A stretch of DNA of 64,000 nucleotides from Rhodococcus sp. 4CII (GCF_014256275.1 NZ_JACCFE010000002.1:1860001-1924000); one strand, 5' to 3'. Shown: positions 1 through 10,395, counted from the stretch's first letter. The notes: generated by a model not told the origin, from the sequence alone. A program made the numbers and translations.

Positions 1-3000
1 CGAACGCCTCGACGACGCGCAGCAGACCCCGCACGAACCGCTGCGCCGTCGCGGCGTCGAACAGATCGGCGGAGTACGTGAGAATTCCGGAGATGCCGGC
101 AGGGTCACCGTTCTCGCCGTAGCCGTCCGACAGCGAGAAGTCGAGGTCGAACTTGGTGACCTGCGCGTCGATCGCGAGCGGCGCGATGGTCAGTCCCGGC
201 AGTTCCAGCGACGCCGCCTTCTGGTTCTGGAACGCGAGCATCACTTGGAACAGCGACGAATGGGATTGCGAACGAGAAGGATTCAGAATCTCGACCAGAC
301 GCTCGAACGGCGCCTCCGCGTGCGCCATGGCATCGAGATCGGTCTGCCGCACCCGCCCCAGCACGTCGACGAGCGAAGCGTCGGGATCCACCTCGGTGCG
401 CAACACGAGCGTGTTGACGAACATGCCGACCACATCGTCGAGCACCCGCTCACCGCGGCCGGCCACCGGCGTGCCGATCACGATGTCCGACGTCGCCGTC
501 ACCCGGGCGAGCAGCACCGCGAGAGCGGCGTGCACCACCATGAACAGCGTCGTGTTGTGCTGTTGCGTCAGGGCACCGAGTCGGCGATGAGTTGCCGCAT
601 CGATCGTCACGGGCACCGCGGCACCCCGGTTGGTGCGCACCGCGGGCCGGGGGCGATCCGTCGGTAGCTCGAGGAAGTCGGGAATACCCGCGAGTGTCCG
701 CGTCCAGTACTCGAACTGCTTCGCCGCCGACGACGCCGGATCGTCCTCGTCGCCCAGCACCTCGCGCTGCCACAGCGTGAAATCGGCGTACTGCACCGGA
801 AGCGGGGCCCACGCCGGGCTCTCGCCTCGCGCCCGCGCCAGGTACGCGGTGGCCACATCCCGGGCGAGCGGCGCCATGGAGAAGCCGTCCGCACTGATGT
901 GGTGAACCACCACGACCAGTACCAGTTCGTTCTCGCTCACGCGCAGAAGCCGCCCGCGGATGGGGACCGACGCCGAGACGTCGAATCCGCCTGCGACGAC
1001 CGCGAGGACGTGGGCGTCCACGGCATCCTCAGGAACGGGTGCCGGCGACAGGTCCAGTTCCACTCGTTCTGCGGGCACCACCGACTGCACCGGTTCGCCG
1101 TCGTGCTCCGGGAACATCGTCCGGAGCGACTCGTGCCGTTCCAGCACGTCGAACACGGCCTGCTGCAACGCGGGAACGTCGAGTGCACCGGTCAATCGAA
1201 CGGCCAGCGGCATGTTGTAGGCCGGCGATGCCGGGTCGAAGCGACTGAGGAACCACATGCGCCTCTGTGCGGGCGACAGGGGAATTCGATCCGGCCGGGG
1301 ACGCGGCGCGAGGACGGCACGGGTGCCCGTTCCGGGCAGCGAGGACACCTGCTCGGCCAGTGCTTCCACCGTCGACGCCTCGAAGATCATGCGCACCGGG
1401 ACGTGCGCGTCCACCGCCTCGCTCAACCGGGCGGCCGCCTGCGTGGCGATCAGGGAATTTCCGCCCAGCGCGAAGAACTCGTCGTCGAGTCCGACCTGGT
1501 CCACCGCGAGCACGTCGGCGAAGACCGCGACGACGGCCCGCTGTACCTCCGATTCGGGTGCCCGGAAGGCGCGCGACTCGAGCGCAGGCGCCGGCAACGC
1601 CTTCACGTCGATCTTGCCCGACGGAGTGAGGGGAAAAACCTCGAGCACCACGACGGCGGCGGGCACCAGGTACGACGGCAGAATGTCCTCGAGTCTCTTG
1701 CGCAACAACTCCACATCGAGGCTGCCGCGGGGCACCACGTACGAGACCAGCGCGTCCGCGCCTGCCACGTGCGGGCGGGCCACCGTGATCGCACCGTCGA
1801 CGTCGGCGACCCGGGCGATCACCGCATCGACCTCCCCCGGTTCGATGCGGACGCCACGAATCTTCACCTGCCGATCCACGCGGGCGATGAACTGCAGATT
1901 GCCGTCGGCGCGGCGATGGACCAGGTCGCCGGTCCGGTACAACCGGGAACCACCCGGGCCCGCGACGAAACGCACCGCGGTCCGTGCCGGGTCCCCGACA
2001 TATCCGCGGCCGAGACCGGCACCGGACAGGTAGAGTTCGCCGACCGCACCGATGGGCACCCGGCGCAACCGGTCGTCGAGCACCAGGCCGGTGGTGCCGC
2101 GGATCGGACCTCCGATGGTCACGTGACCGTCGACGTCGGCAAGGGTCGCGACGACCGTCGACTCCGTCGGACCGTAGGCGTTGAGCATTCGCCTGCCGTC
2201 GCTCCACACCGCGGCGAGGTCGGGGTGCAGAGCCTCGCCGCCCACCGCCACGACCTCGATGTGCTCGAGGCCGTCGGTACTCAATGTGGTCAGGACCGCC
2301 GGCGTCGAAAGGTAGTGACTCACCCGGTGTTCCACCAGCACCCGGTGGAGGTCCGGTCCGGCGTACACCTCGGCGGGAGTAACGACCAGGCACGCACCCG
2401 AACCGAAGGCGAGGAGCGTCTCGAGAAGCGCGGCGTCGAACGTGGGGTTGTAGGCGTGGAGCACCCGCGACTGCGACGTGACCCGGTAGCGTCGGACCGC
2501 CTCCTCGGTCAGCGAGGACACACCTCGGTGCGGCACCATCACCCCCTTGGGGGTACCGGTGGAACCGGAGGTGTAGATGACGTACGCCACCTCGTCCGGG
2601 TGCACCGGAACACGCACCGGGACAACACCGTCCAGATTGTCGCCGGCCGTCGGCGGCAACCACTCGATTCGGGATCCACCCACCGACATCGCACCCACTC
2701 CGATGCGCACATCGGCCTCGGTGAGCACCCTCTCCAGGCGTTCCGCCGGATGCGTCGGATCGACCGGAACGAAGGCCGCGCCGGTTTTGGTGATGGCCCA
2801 CAGCGCAATCATGAATTCGATCGACCGCGGCAGGGCGAGCGCGATCACTCCACCAGGCCGCGCCCCGGCGTCGATCAGGGCACGCGCCAGCGAGTCGGAC
2901 CGCGCATCGAGCTCACGGTACGTCAGGGTCACCTCGCCGTCGGTGAGCGCCGGAGCGTCGGGAAACACGCGGGCGGTGCCGGTCAGAATCTCCGACAGCG

Positions 3001-6000
3001 TTCTCGGTGCGCACGGCTCGCCGCCGTCGAGGGCCGGGCCGGCAGCGAGACCGATGCTGCCGACGTCGATCTCGGGACGGTCCGTGACGGCAACCAGCAC
3101 ATCCACGAACAAAGCGGCCAGCGAACGCACCGTCGCGGCGTCGAACAGCGACGGCGTATAGGTGACCACACCGTCCACACCCGCCGGTTCGTGACCCACC
3201 CAGCGCTCGGAATAGGTGAATGCCAGATCGAACGGCATCCGCGTCGTGTCCTCGTCCGAGGTGGGTGAGAGAGCGAGCCACACCTGCGGGCGCTCTCCTC
3301 CGATGAGGTCGGCGAGGGCCTCGAACGGCACATCCGCGTGCTGGAACGCCGCGACGTCGAAGCGGCGCACCTGCTCGAGAACCTCGAGGCACGACATCGC
3401 GGGCGTGATCCGCGCGCGTAACGCCACTGTGTTCGCCCGGTCCCCCGCCAACCCCGCCTCGCCGCCGATGACGATGTCACGGTGAACACCGATGCGGGCG
3501 AGCAGGATTGCGAGGCTCGCCCGCAACACCGTGAACAGCGTCCCGCCCTGCTCCCGAGCCAGCCGTACCGCGGCGTCGTGGCGATCGGCGCCGATCGAGA
3601 ACTCGTGCACGCGGTCCGACGGGGACGCCACCGCCCCGGCCACCCGGTCGGTGGGCACCGGCGACGACGAACCGACGCCTCGCAGCGCCCGCTGCCACCG
3701 TGCGAGGCCGCTGTCGTCGGAGTCCCCCGGAATCCGCTCCAGCCGCCCGTCGACATACCGCCCTCGGTCGCCGGTTCGGTACATCCGCAGTCCCCCGGCG
3801 CCCGCCGTCCGCTCCGAGACGAACGGGTCGGCGACAAAGCGTTCGGCCGTCGCCGCGGGCCGACGCTGAAATCCGCGGGCGACCTGCCCGCCCACATAGA
3901 GTTCTCCCACCGTGCCGGGCGGGACCGGCCGCAATGCGCGGTCCAGCACGTAGAGGTGGGACCCGATATCCGGGCCCGCGGGTTGCGCGGGTTCGCACGC
4001 GACCGTCGTGCCCGCGGCGAGAGATTCCCAGATATCTCGCACCCTGCGGTCACCGTCGTCCGCCGATCGCGGGCCGGCCAGCACATTCGCGTGGGTCAGC
4101 GCGACCGGCGCGGAGCCGACGGGGCACAACACGTAGGCGGTCCGATCCGGGTGAATCCACTCCGGCAGCGTCACTCCCTGGTCGCCGCCCCCCGCCTCGC
4201 CGAGGTCGTCCAGAACGAGGGTCGGGTGTCCGCCGTGCGGGATGTCCCCGGCATCGCTACGACTGATGACCAGCAGCGCCGGCACCACGTCGGCCAACAG
4301 GTACCGCAGGCGTTCGATCGGATGGTCGGGGTCCAGCGGCAGACAGGTTGCCCCCGACCGCAGCACGGCAACGTGCGCAACGACTCTGTCTATCGGATTC
4401 GACAGTCCGACGGCGACGATGGCCTCATCCCCGACTCCCGAGGATCGCAGGGTCCGCGCCAGAGCAGCGGAGCGACGGTCGACGTCCGCGTAGGAGACCG
4501 TCTCCGTGCCGCAGCGGACGGCGAGGGCGTCGGGATTGGCGGCGACGCGGCGCCGGAAGACCGCCGGCAACGACTTGGTCTGGTGCTCATACTCTTTGGG
4601 TACAGGAAGGACCGCGGCGCGCTCTTCCCGCGTCAGCAGGTCGATCGAACTCAGCGCGACGCGCGGGTCCTCGGCGATCATCCCGAACAGGCGGTGCAAC
4701 CGCCGGCCCCACCGCTCCACGGTCGATCGGTCGAAACGAGGTGCTGCGTACCGAAACTGCACCTCGGGGTGGCGACCGCCACCGTTCAGCGACACGACCA
4801 GGTCCAGGCAGTCGAGCCTCCTCTCCCCCTCCTCGGCGAGCGCGACCTGGAACAGTGGGTGCCGAGACGGCGAAAGCTGCTGCCCCACAGCGTCGACCAC
4901 TCGTGCGAACGGAACGGCCCCGTGCGCACACGCAGCTCGCTCGGTCCGGTCGGTGACCATCACGAATTCGTCGAACGTGAGACGTGGATCGAGTCTGCTG
5001 CGCAGCACCAGCGGCTCCGAGGCCGGGTCGACCACCGAGTCGGGACGGTCGGGCAGAACCGCTCCGATGGCGAGATCGTCCTCGCCGCTCACGACGGACA
5101 GCCACACCGCGACGGCCGCGTGGACGACGGTGAACAGCGGAACCCCGCGCTCGGACGCCAAATCGCACAGGTCCCGGTACAGGTGGCGTTCCAGCGCCAA
5201 TGGAACCACATCGGTGAGCGTCCCCGAGGTCACCGCCACGTCATGGTCGGGCGGCAACCCCCCGCCGACCGGGAGACCTTCGAGTTCTCGTGTCCAATAA
5301 CGTAACTCGCGTTCGTATGGTGCCGGAATCGGTAGCGCGGAGCGATCCACCTTTCCGCTCGGGGTGAGCGGCACCGAATCGAGGACGGTGACCGTCGAGG
5401 GAACCATGTACCCGGGCAGCCGCTCCGCCACCCCCGCGAGAATCTCCTCGGGATCCAGACCGGCGCCGTGCACGTAGCCGTCCACCGTCAACTCGCCGTT
5501 CCGGTCGTGTGCCACCGCGATCGCCGTGTCGACACCCGGATGCCGGCCGAGGACCGCGGTGACCTCGCCCAGTTCGACCCGGAATCCACGGATCTTCACC
5601 TGATCGTCGGCGCGGTCGACGAATTCCAGTTCGTGGTCCGGTGACCACCGCACGAGATCGCCGGTCCGGTACATGCGCTGCAGATCCGTCGTGAACGGGT
5701 CGGCCACGAATCGGGTCGCGCTCACACCCGGCCGCTCCAGGTAGCCGCGTCCCACGCCCGGACCGGACAGGTACAGCTCCCCCACCACCCCTGCGGGCAC
5801 CGGCTGCAGGAACCGATCCAGCACCACAGCCGACACACCTTCGATCGGACGGCCGATCGTGGTGCGTGCCCCGGGGACGAGGGATTCGGTTGCGGTGGCC
5901 CAGATGGTGACCTCCGTCGGGCCGTACAGGTTCAGGACGGTGCGGCCGGTACCCCACCGCGCCACCAGTTCCGGCGGGCAGACGTCCCCCGCCACGGCGA

Positions 6001-8152
6001 GTACCTCGAGGTCGGGCAATCCCGTCGGATCCATCTGCGCCGGGACCGCCGGCGTCGTGGTCCAGTGGGTGATGCGCTCACGCCGCAGCAGGTCGAGCAG
6101 CATGTTTCCGCCGCGCACCGCCGGCGGGGCGATCACCAACGTCGCGACCGCGGTGACGGCGACCAGCAGTTCGTGAATCGAGGCGTCGTAGGACGGCGAC
6201 GCACCCATCAGCACCCGCGACCGCGGGGTCGCTGCGTAGAGACGACCCACCGCGGCGGCATGATTGGCGAGCCCCCGGTGGGGCATCGTGATACCGCGTG
6301 GCGGCCCCACCGAGCCGGACGTGTAGATGACGTACGCCGCGTTGTCCAGCCTGATCGGATGTGCCAGTTCCGCATCGGCGAGGGGTGTGCCGTCTCCCGG
6401 CGCATCGGCCACATCCACCCACTCGACACCTGCGGGCACCACCTCCGGTTCCGCGGCAACGGCGAGGGTGACGCCGGATTCGTCGATCATGTGCGCGACG
6501 CGCTCGGCCGGGTAGCCCGTGTCGACGGGAACGAAGGCCGCACCGCACCGCGCGACCGCCCACACCGCCACCACCTGCTCGATCGAACGCGGAAGCATCA
6601 ACGCAACTCGGTTGCCGACACCCACACCGTGTGCGAGCAGCCTGCGGGCGAGCCGGTTCGATCGCTCGTGAAGAGCGCGGTACGTCATCTCCGCGTCCCC
6701 GCAACGGAGCGCCACCGAGCCGGAGTCCACCGTCAGGTCGAATATCTCCGGAAGAGTCAACGGTGCCGCCGCAGGTGGGCCGGTGAGAGGGGCGAGCGCG
6801 TCGAGTTCACCGGGGGTGAGCAACGGCAGGCTGCCGACCGCCGCCGCGGTGGCCGCGCCCACGAATCCGCCCAGGTAGTCCAGGAATCTTTCGTGGTGGC
6901 CCTCGAGTTCGCCCGGTCCGTACACCGACGGATTTCCTTCGAAGTCCACGCGAACGTTCCGGCCGGCCGCGCCCGGGTAGATCGCCACCGCGAGGTCGTC
7001 GACGGGACCGGCGGTGAGAACGTTCAGTTCGCCGAGCACGTCACCCCACCACGTCTCGGTGTGGAACATCATGATGTTGACCATCGGCCCGAAGCCGCGA
7101 CCGACCCGGGACGCCGACCGCATGTCGTGGAGTATGTCCTCGTACCGGTACCGCTGATGTCGCAGTGCACCCGTCAATTCCAACTGGACGCGGCGCACCA
7201 GGTCGCGAGTGCTTCCGTGGGGATCCACCACTATGCGAAGCGGAACCACGTTGGCCACACTGCCACCCGAACGTCGCGCACCCGCGGTGGTGCGAGCGGA
7301 CACCGGAAGGCTCAGCACCACCTCGGCATTGCCCGTCATTCGCGCGAGATACGCGGCGAACGCCGCCACCACGATCGGAACCTCGAACGAATTCCACTCG
7401 CGCGCGAGCGCACCCAATTTTTCGACGACGCCGGCATCCATCACCCTGCCGGCGAGCAGCGAGACGGCCGACGGCGCCGCCCGACGGTCGGTCAGCCGGG
7501 ACGGTTCCGGCAAATCCTGTGTGCGCTCGGCCCAGTACGCGCGGTCGATCTCGAATCGGCGGGAATCCGGGTAGGCATCCTCGGCCTCGTACAACTCGCG
7601 CAGCGACAACGCCTTCGACCGGGGTGCTTCCGTGCGCTCGACTGCGTGCGTGTACAGCTCGGCCACCCGGTTCATCAGCACCATGGCGCCGTAACCGTCG
7701 AGGATCAGGTGGTGCGCAAAGGTGGTGAGAAAGTAGTGATCGAGACCGACGTGCAGCAGCGTCGCCGAGATCAGGCGATCCCGATACACCCGCATGGGCC
7801 TGCGACGGCGCTCGTCCATCCACCGATGCGCCTCGGCCACCGGGTCCTCACAGGACTGCAGGTCGACGTAGGCGAGTTCGTCCTCGATCGTCTCGTCCGC
7901 CAACTGGTACGGCTCACCCGCATGGGCGACGATCCGGACCCCGGGAGACTCGATGTCGAACGATCCCTGCTCGGACGCCCACTTCAACGCTCCGACGTTC
8001 ACCGGCCCGCGTAACTCGACGTATTGGGCCACCAGGATGGGAACGTTCGGTTCCAACTGCTGCGCGAACCACAACCCCTTTTGGGCGTGCGAGAGCGGGA
8101 AGGCGCGTGAATCCACGTCACCTGCGTTATTGCGCGGGAACCCCGAGCCCAC
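1..8152 (-). CDS. Non-ribosomal peptide synthetase, 3' part beyond left edge
   Basis: This is the first ~2,717 residues of a multimodular NRPS that assembles a peptide on carrier-protein thioesters in the cytosol. Reading down the minus strand: an N-terminal condensation domain (HHLILDG near residue 147); adenylation domain A1 (YTSGSVGPPRG near 610, NLYGPTE near 745, PSGKVD near 932); then two abnormal units (separate entry); adenylation domain A3 (YTSGSTGTPKG near 1,860, NAYGPTES, YRTGDLV, PSGKID); a carrier domain with LGGNSL near 2,229; and a second condensation domain (HHISADG near 2,417) that runs off the edge. All motifs checked lie in one frame. GTG at 8152 follows a G-rich stretch; GTG at 8116 is an equally possible start, and the frame is closed by TAA at 8228-8230. 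The product is unknown: siderophore or cell-surface lipopeptide are both possible. Confidence 0.93.
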   Translation of the reverse strand, partial: MGSGFPRNNAGDVDSRAFPLSHAQKGLWFAQQLEPNVPILVAQYVELRGPVNVGALKWASEQGSFDIESPGVRIVAHAGEPYQLADETIEDELAYVDLQSCEDPVAEAHRWMDERRRRPMRVYRDRLISATLLHVGLDHYFLTTFAHHLILDGYGAMVLMNRVAELYTHAVERTEAPRSKALSLRELYEAEDAYPDSRRFEIDRAYWAERTQDLPEPSRLTDRRAAPSAVSLLAGRVMDAGVVEKLGALAREWNSFEVPIVVAAFAAYLARMTGNAEVVLSLPVSARTTAGARRSGGSVANVVPLRIVVDPHGSTRDLVRRVQLELTGALRHQRYRYEDILHDMRSASRVGRGFGPMVNIMMFHTETWWGDVLGELNVLTAGPVDDLAVAIYPGAAGRNVRVDFEGNPSVYGPGELEGHHERFLDYLGGFVGAATAAAVGSLPLLTPGELDALAPLTGPPAAAPLTLPEIFDLTVDSGSVALRCGDAEMTYRALHERSNRLARRLLAHGVGVGNRVALMLPRSIEQVVAVWAVARCGAAFVPVDTGYPAERVAHMIDESGVTLAVAAEPEVVPAGVEWVDVADAPGDGTPLADAELAHPIRLDNAAYVIYTSGSVGPPRGITMPHRGLANHAAAVGRLYAATPRSRVLMGASPSYDASIHELLVAVTAVATLVIAPPAVRGGNMLLDLLRRERITHWTTTPAVPAQMDPTGLPDLEVLAVAGDVCPPELVARWGTGRTVLNLYGPTEVTIWATATESLVPGARTTIGRPIEGVSAVVLDRFLQPVPAGVVGELYLSGPGVGRGYLERPGVSATRFVADPFTTDLQRMYRTGDLVRWSPDHELEFVDRADDQVKIRGFRVELGEVTAVLGRHPGVDTAIAVAHDRNGELTVDGYVHGAGLDPEEILAGVAERLPGYMVPSTVTVLDSVPLTPSGKVDRSALPIPAPYERELRYWTRELEGLPVGGGLPPDHDVAVTSGTLTDVVPLALERHLYRDLCDLASERGVPLFTVVHAAVAVWLSVVSGEDDLAIGAVLPDRPDSVVDPASEPLVLRSRLDPRLTFDEFVMVTDRTERAACAHGAVPFARVVDAVGQQLSPSRHPLFQVALAEEGERRLDCLDLVVSLNGGGRHPEVQFRYAAPRFDRSTVERWGRRLHRLFGMIAEDPRVALSSIDLLTREERAAVLPVPKEYEHQTKSLPAVFRRRVAANPDALAVRCGTETVSYADVDRRSAALARTLRSSGVGDEAIVAVGLSNPIDRVVAHVAVLRSGATCLPLDPDHPIERLRYLLADVVPALLVISRSDAGDIPHGGHPTLVLDDLGEAGGGDQGVTLPEWIHPDRTAYVLCPVGSAPVALTHANVLAGPRSADDGDRRVRDIWESLAAGTTVACEPAQPAGPDIGSHLYVLDRALRPVPPGTVGELYVGGQVARGFQRRPAATAERFVADPFVSERTAGAGGLRMYRTGDRGRYVDGRLERIPGDSDDSGLARWQRALRGVGSSSPVPTDRVAGAVASPSDRVHEFSIGADRHDAAVRLAREQGGTLFTVLRASLAILLARIGVHRDIVIGGEAGLAGDRANTVALRARITPAMSCLEVLEQVRRFDVAAFQHADVPFEALADLIGGERPQVWLALSPTSDEDTTRMPFDLAFTYSERWVGHEPAGVDGVVTYTPSLFDAATVRSLAALFVDVLVAVTDRPEIDVGSIGLAAGPALDGGEPCAPRTLSEILTGTARVFPDAPALTDGEVTLTYRELDARSDSLARALIDAGARPGGVIALALPRSIEFMIALWAITKTGAAFVPVDPTHPAERLERVLTEADVRIGVGAMSVGGSRIEWLPPTAGDNLDGVVPVRVPVHPDEVAYVIYTSGSTGTPKGVMVPHRGVSSLTEEAVRRYRVTSQSRVLHAYNPTFDAALLETLLAFGSGACLVVTPAEVYAGPDLHRVLVEHRVSHYLSTPAVLTTLSTDGLEHIEVVAVGGEALHPDLAAVWSDGRRMLNAYGPTESTVVATLADVDGHVTIGGPIRGTTGLVLDDRLRRVPIGAVGELYLSGAGLGRGYVGDPARTAVRFVAGPGGSRLYRTGDLVHRRADGNLQFIARVDRQVKIRGVRIEPGEVDAVIARVADVDGAITVARPHVAGADALVSYVVPRGSLDVELLRKRLEDILPSYLVPAAVVVLEVFPLTPSGKIDVKALPAPALESRAFRAPESEVQRAVVAVFADVLAVDQVGLDDEFFALGGNSLIATQAAARLSEAVDAHVPVRMIFEASTVEALAEQVSSLPGTGTRAVLAPRPRPDRIPLSPAQRRMWFLSRFDPASPAYNMPLAVRLTGALDVPALQQAVFDVLERHESLRTMFPEHDGEPVQSVVPAERVELDLSPAPVPEDAVDAHVLAVVAGGFDVSASVPIRGRLLRVSENELVLVVVVHHISADGFSMAPLARDVATAYLARARGESPAWAPLPVQYADFTLWQREVLGDEDDPASSAAKQFEYWTRTLAGIPDFLELPTDRPRPAVRTNRGAAVPVTIDAATHRRLGALTQQHNTTLFMVVHAALAVLLARVTATSDIVIGTPVAGRGERVLDDVVGMFVNTLVLRTEVDPDASLVDVLGRVRQTDLDAMAHAEAPFERLVEILNPSRSQSHSSLFQVMLAFQNQKAASLELPGLTIAPLAIDAQVTKFDLDFSLSDGYGENGDPAGISGILTYSADLFDAATAQRFVRGLLRVVEAF
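3060..5345 (-). other. Degenerate NRPS units inside the synthetase
   Basis: A1 ends normally at PSGKVDRSALPIP but is followed directly by YERELRYWTRELEGLP, a mid-condensation-domain sequence. The carrier domain and the N-terminal half of the condensation domain, with its HHxxxDG motif, are absent. The next adenylation region (about 4590-3700) has YVLCPVGSAPVAL where the glycine-rich ATP loop should be, lacks the stretch holding the YGPTE motif, and passes from YRTGDRGRYVDG straight into RWQRALRGV of another half condensation domain. A complete A3 then begins near 3000. No frameshift or stop was seen at the points checked. This fits in-frame deletions between homologous modules; an assembly collapse of repeated modules could look the same. 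Confidence 0.8.
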
Positions 8153-8527
8153 TACCTGCCCCCGATCTACAACGTGACGAACCACCCGGCACGGGCCGTT
8201 TACGTATAGGTGTTGCAGAGCCAATCGTTACCGTGACCCTACTCGCAGTCCCAACCCGTTCGCAGCGCTCGGGAGGCGGGTATGTGGAGTCCGGCCCGAG
8301 CAGGACCGCGGTGGCACTTACCCTTAGGCTTCGACGAGCGGAAAAGACACGGACAGAGGTGAATACGACACGGTGCCCCGAGTCGAAGAACTTCCCGAGA
8401 AAGGGAATGTGGCGGCGGAAACCGCCCGCAGTGACACGACGGACAGTAGCCGTGTGCCCACATCCGCGACCGATAGTTCAGCTACTCGACCAGAAACCTC
8501 ATCCTCGATAGCTAGGAGCCGACCTTA
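8153..8527. promoter_or_regulatory. Divergent intergenic region between NRPS and polysaccharide genes
   Basis: This 375-base stretch separates the minus-strand NRPS from the plus-strand DUF4012 gene and must hold promoters for both. No convincing -35/-10 pair stands out. An AGGAG-like ribosome binding site lies at about 8513-8517, just before the ATG at 8528. A weak candidate small ORF occupies the right-hand part (next entry). Confidence 0.45.
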
Positions 8528-8528
8528 A
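8373..8528 (+). CDS. Candidate 51-residue leader ORF (weak)
   Basis: A GTG at 8373 opens a frame that closes with TAA overlapping the ATG of the DUF4012 gene as TAATG, the geometry of translational coupling. The peptide would be hydrophilic and rich in Ser and Thr, with no signal peptide or membrane segment. Against it, the nearest purine-rich stretch is about 13 bases from the GTG, and third-position GC is roughly 55 percent, far below the neighbours. It may be chance. Confidence 0.22.
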   Translation: MPRVEELPEKGNVAAETARSDTTDSSRVPTSATDSSATRPETSSSIARSRP

Positions 8529-10360
8529 TGGACGCGAAGTCGCCCAACAACTCCCACAGCGACGATCCGATACCTGCTGAGGCACCGGAAGATACGCGTC
8601 GCTGGAGCCCGCGCCGGCGGATACTCACCGGTGTGGGCGTTGCGGCCGTCGCTGTTCTCGCCTGGTTCGGCTTCTCCGCGTGGCAGGTCCAGCACAACCT
8701 CACCGGCGCGCGGGACAACGCTCAGCTCGCCAAGGATTCGCTACTCGACGGCGACACCGAGGGCGCCCAGCGAGCCGCGACCGAAGCCCGCGAACGGGCC
8801 GCAGCCGCACAGGACAACCTGCATTCGGTTCCGTGGAGTGCATTTGCTGCCGTGCCCGGCGTCGGCGCACCGTTCGAGTCGGCACAGCAGATGTCCGACG
8901 TGGTGGTCGGGCTCACCCGCGACGTTCTCACACCCGCGGTCGACGTCGGTGTGGCGCTGTCACCGCGAGACCTGATCGCGGAAGGCGGCAGCGTACAACT
9001 TCAGCCGCTGCGCGATGCCGCACCGGCGCTCCAGGAGACATCGATCGCCGCGCGGAACTTGGCAACTCAGGCACAGGGCATTCGCGGCGCCGGATACCTC
9101 GGACTCGTGGACGATGCCCGAACCCAGCTTCAGAATCAAACCGACGACGTGGCAAAACTCCTGGAGAACACGTCGATCGGTGCCAAAGTTCTTCCGGCGA
9201 TGCTCGGCCTCGACGGGCCACGCAGCTACTTCCTCGCTTTTCAGACCAACGCGGAAGCACGCGCCACCGGCGGACTCGTCGGTGGTTACAGCGTCATCCA
9301 TGCCAGCAACGGAAAAATGGGCATCGAGAAACTCGGCAAGAACACCGAAGTGTCCTACGACAAGCGGCCTCTCGATCTCGGCTCCGATTACAAGAGCATG
9401 TACGGAAACTACAATCCCTCGGTCGACATCCGAAACAGCAACCTGAGCTCCCACTTCCCATACGCGGCCCGGATCTGGCAATCGATGTGGGCGCAGGAGT
9501 CGGGCGAGCAGGTCGACGGAGCGATCGCGACCGATCCCGTCGCGCTGAGCTACGTTCTGGCGGCGGTCGGCCCGGTCACCCTGCCAGACGGGGAAGTCGT
9601 CGACGCCGACAACGTCGTGGAACTGACCGAATCCACCGCCTACACCCGGTTCATCACCGACGAGGCCAATTACACCGCCGACAACGCCGATCGCAAGGAG
9701 TACCTCCAGACCATCGCCGGGAAGGTCGTCGAGAAGATGACCGGCAAGATCGAGTCACCCCAGCGCCTGCTCGACGCGGTCGGGCGCGCCGCCGGGGAGC
9801 GCCGCATCGCGGTATGGAGTGCGCATCCGGACGAGCAGGCAATACTCGCCGACACCACTCTCGGATACACCGTCCCCGAAGATCCCGCACCGTACGCCGG
9901 TGTGGTGATCAACAACAACGGCGGCAACAAGCTCGACTACTACCTCGACCGCGAAATCGACTACACCGCCGGCGACTGCACGGGCGACACACGCACGACG
10001 GCCGTCACCGTCCGGCTCACCAACAACACGCCGGACAGCAACTTTCCACGAATCGTCGCCGGCACCTTCAAGGACAAGCGCCTGCCGTACGGAACCAACC
10101 TCTCCATGGTGTCGCTGCTGTCGACCAACGGCGCCACCCTGACGAAGGCAACCGTCGACGGCAAGCAGTCCTTCGCCATTCAGGGAAAAGAACTGGGACA
10201 CCCCGTCTTCACCGTTCCCGTCACCATCCCCAAGGGCGCGACCGTCGAGTTGCGATACGAACTGACCGAGCCCACCGCACCAGGTGAAGCCCGGGTGCCC
10301 GTCCAGCCACTCGTCGACGATCCGACAGTGACCGTCAGCGCGCCGGTGTGCGCCGGATGA
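8528..10360 (+). CDS. DUF4012 membrane-anchored protein of exopolysaccharide locus
   Basis: A 610-residue protein with a short cytoplasmic N-terminus (RRWSPRRR), one hydrophobic anchor at residues ~35-55, an Ala/Glu/Gln-rich helical stretch (~60-110), and a large outside domain. The core around GPRSYFLAFQTNAEARATGG, the D-P-V-A-L-S-Y region and the C-terminal Asn-rich part match the DUF4012 family as I know it, which often sits beside polysaccharide genes in actinobacteria. Its biochemical role is unknown; a part in export, ligation or anchoring of the polymer is inference. The ATG follows AGGAG with good spacing. The gene overlaps the upstream end of the next coding frame, so the two are probably co-transcribed. 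Confidence 0.82.
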   Translation: MDAKSPNNSHSDDPIPAEAPEDTRRWSPRRRILTGVGVAAVAVLAWFGFSAWQVQHNLTGARDNAQLAKDSLLDGDTEGAQRAATEARERAAAAQDNLHSVPWSAFAAVPGVGAPFESAQQMSDVVVGLTRDVLTPAVDVGVALSPRDLIAEGGSVQLQPLRDAAPALQETSIAARNLATQAQGIRGAGYLGLVDDARTQLQNQTDDVAKLLENTSIGAKVLPAMLGLDGPRSYFLAFQTNAEARATGGLVGGYSVIHASNGKMGIEKLGKNTEVSYDKRPLDLGSDYKSMYGNYNPSVDIRNSNLSSHFPYAARIWQSMWAQESGEQVDGAIATDPVALSYVLAAVGPVTLPDGEVVDADNVVELTESTAYTRFITDEANYTADNADRKEYLQTIAGKVVEKMTGKIESPQRLLDAVGRAAGERRIAVWSAHPDEQAILADTTLGYTVPEDPAPYAGVVINNNGGNKLDYYLDREIDYTAGDCTGDTRTTAVTVRLTNNTPDSNFPRIVAGTFKDKRLPYGTNLSMVSLLSTNGATLTKATVDGKQSFAIQGKELGHPVFTVPVTIPKGATVELRYELTEPTAPGEARVPVQPLVDDPTVTVSAPVCAG

Positions 10361-10395
10361 TCCTTCCGCACCTCGGTCCCGAACAGAAGGAAAGT

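Noticed and set aside
899..8014. Long plus-strand frames at 899-3268, 3482-5305 and 6065-8014
   Set aside because: They lie exactly antisense to NRPS domains whose motifs read cleanly on the minus strand. Their His/Arg/Gln-rich composition is typical of antisense frames in high-GC DNA.
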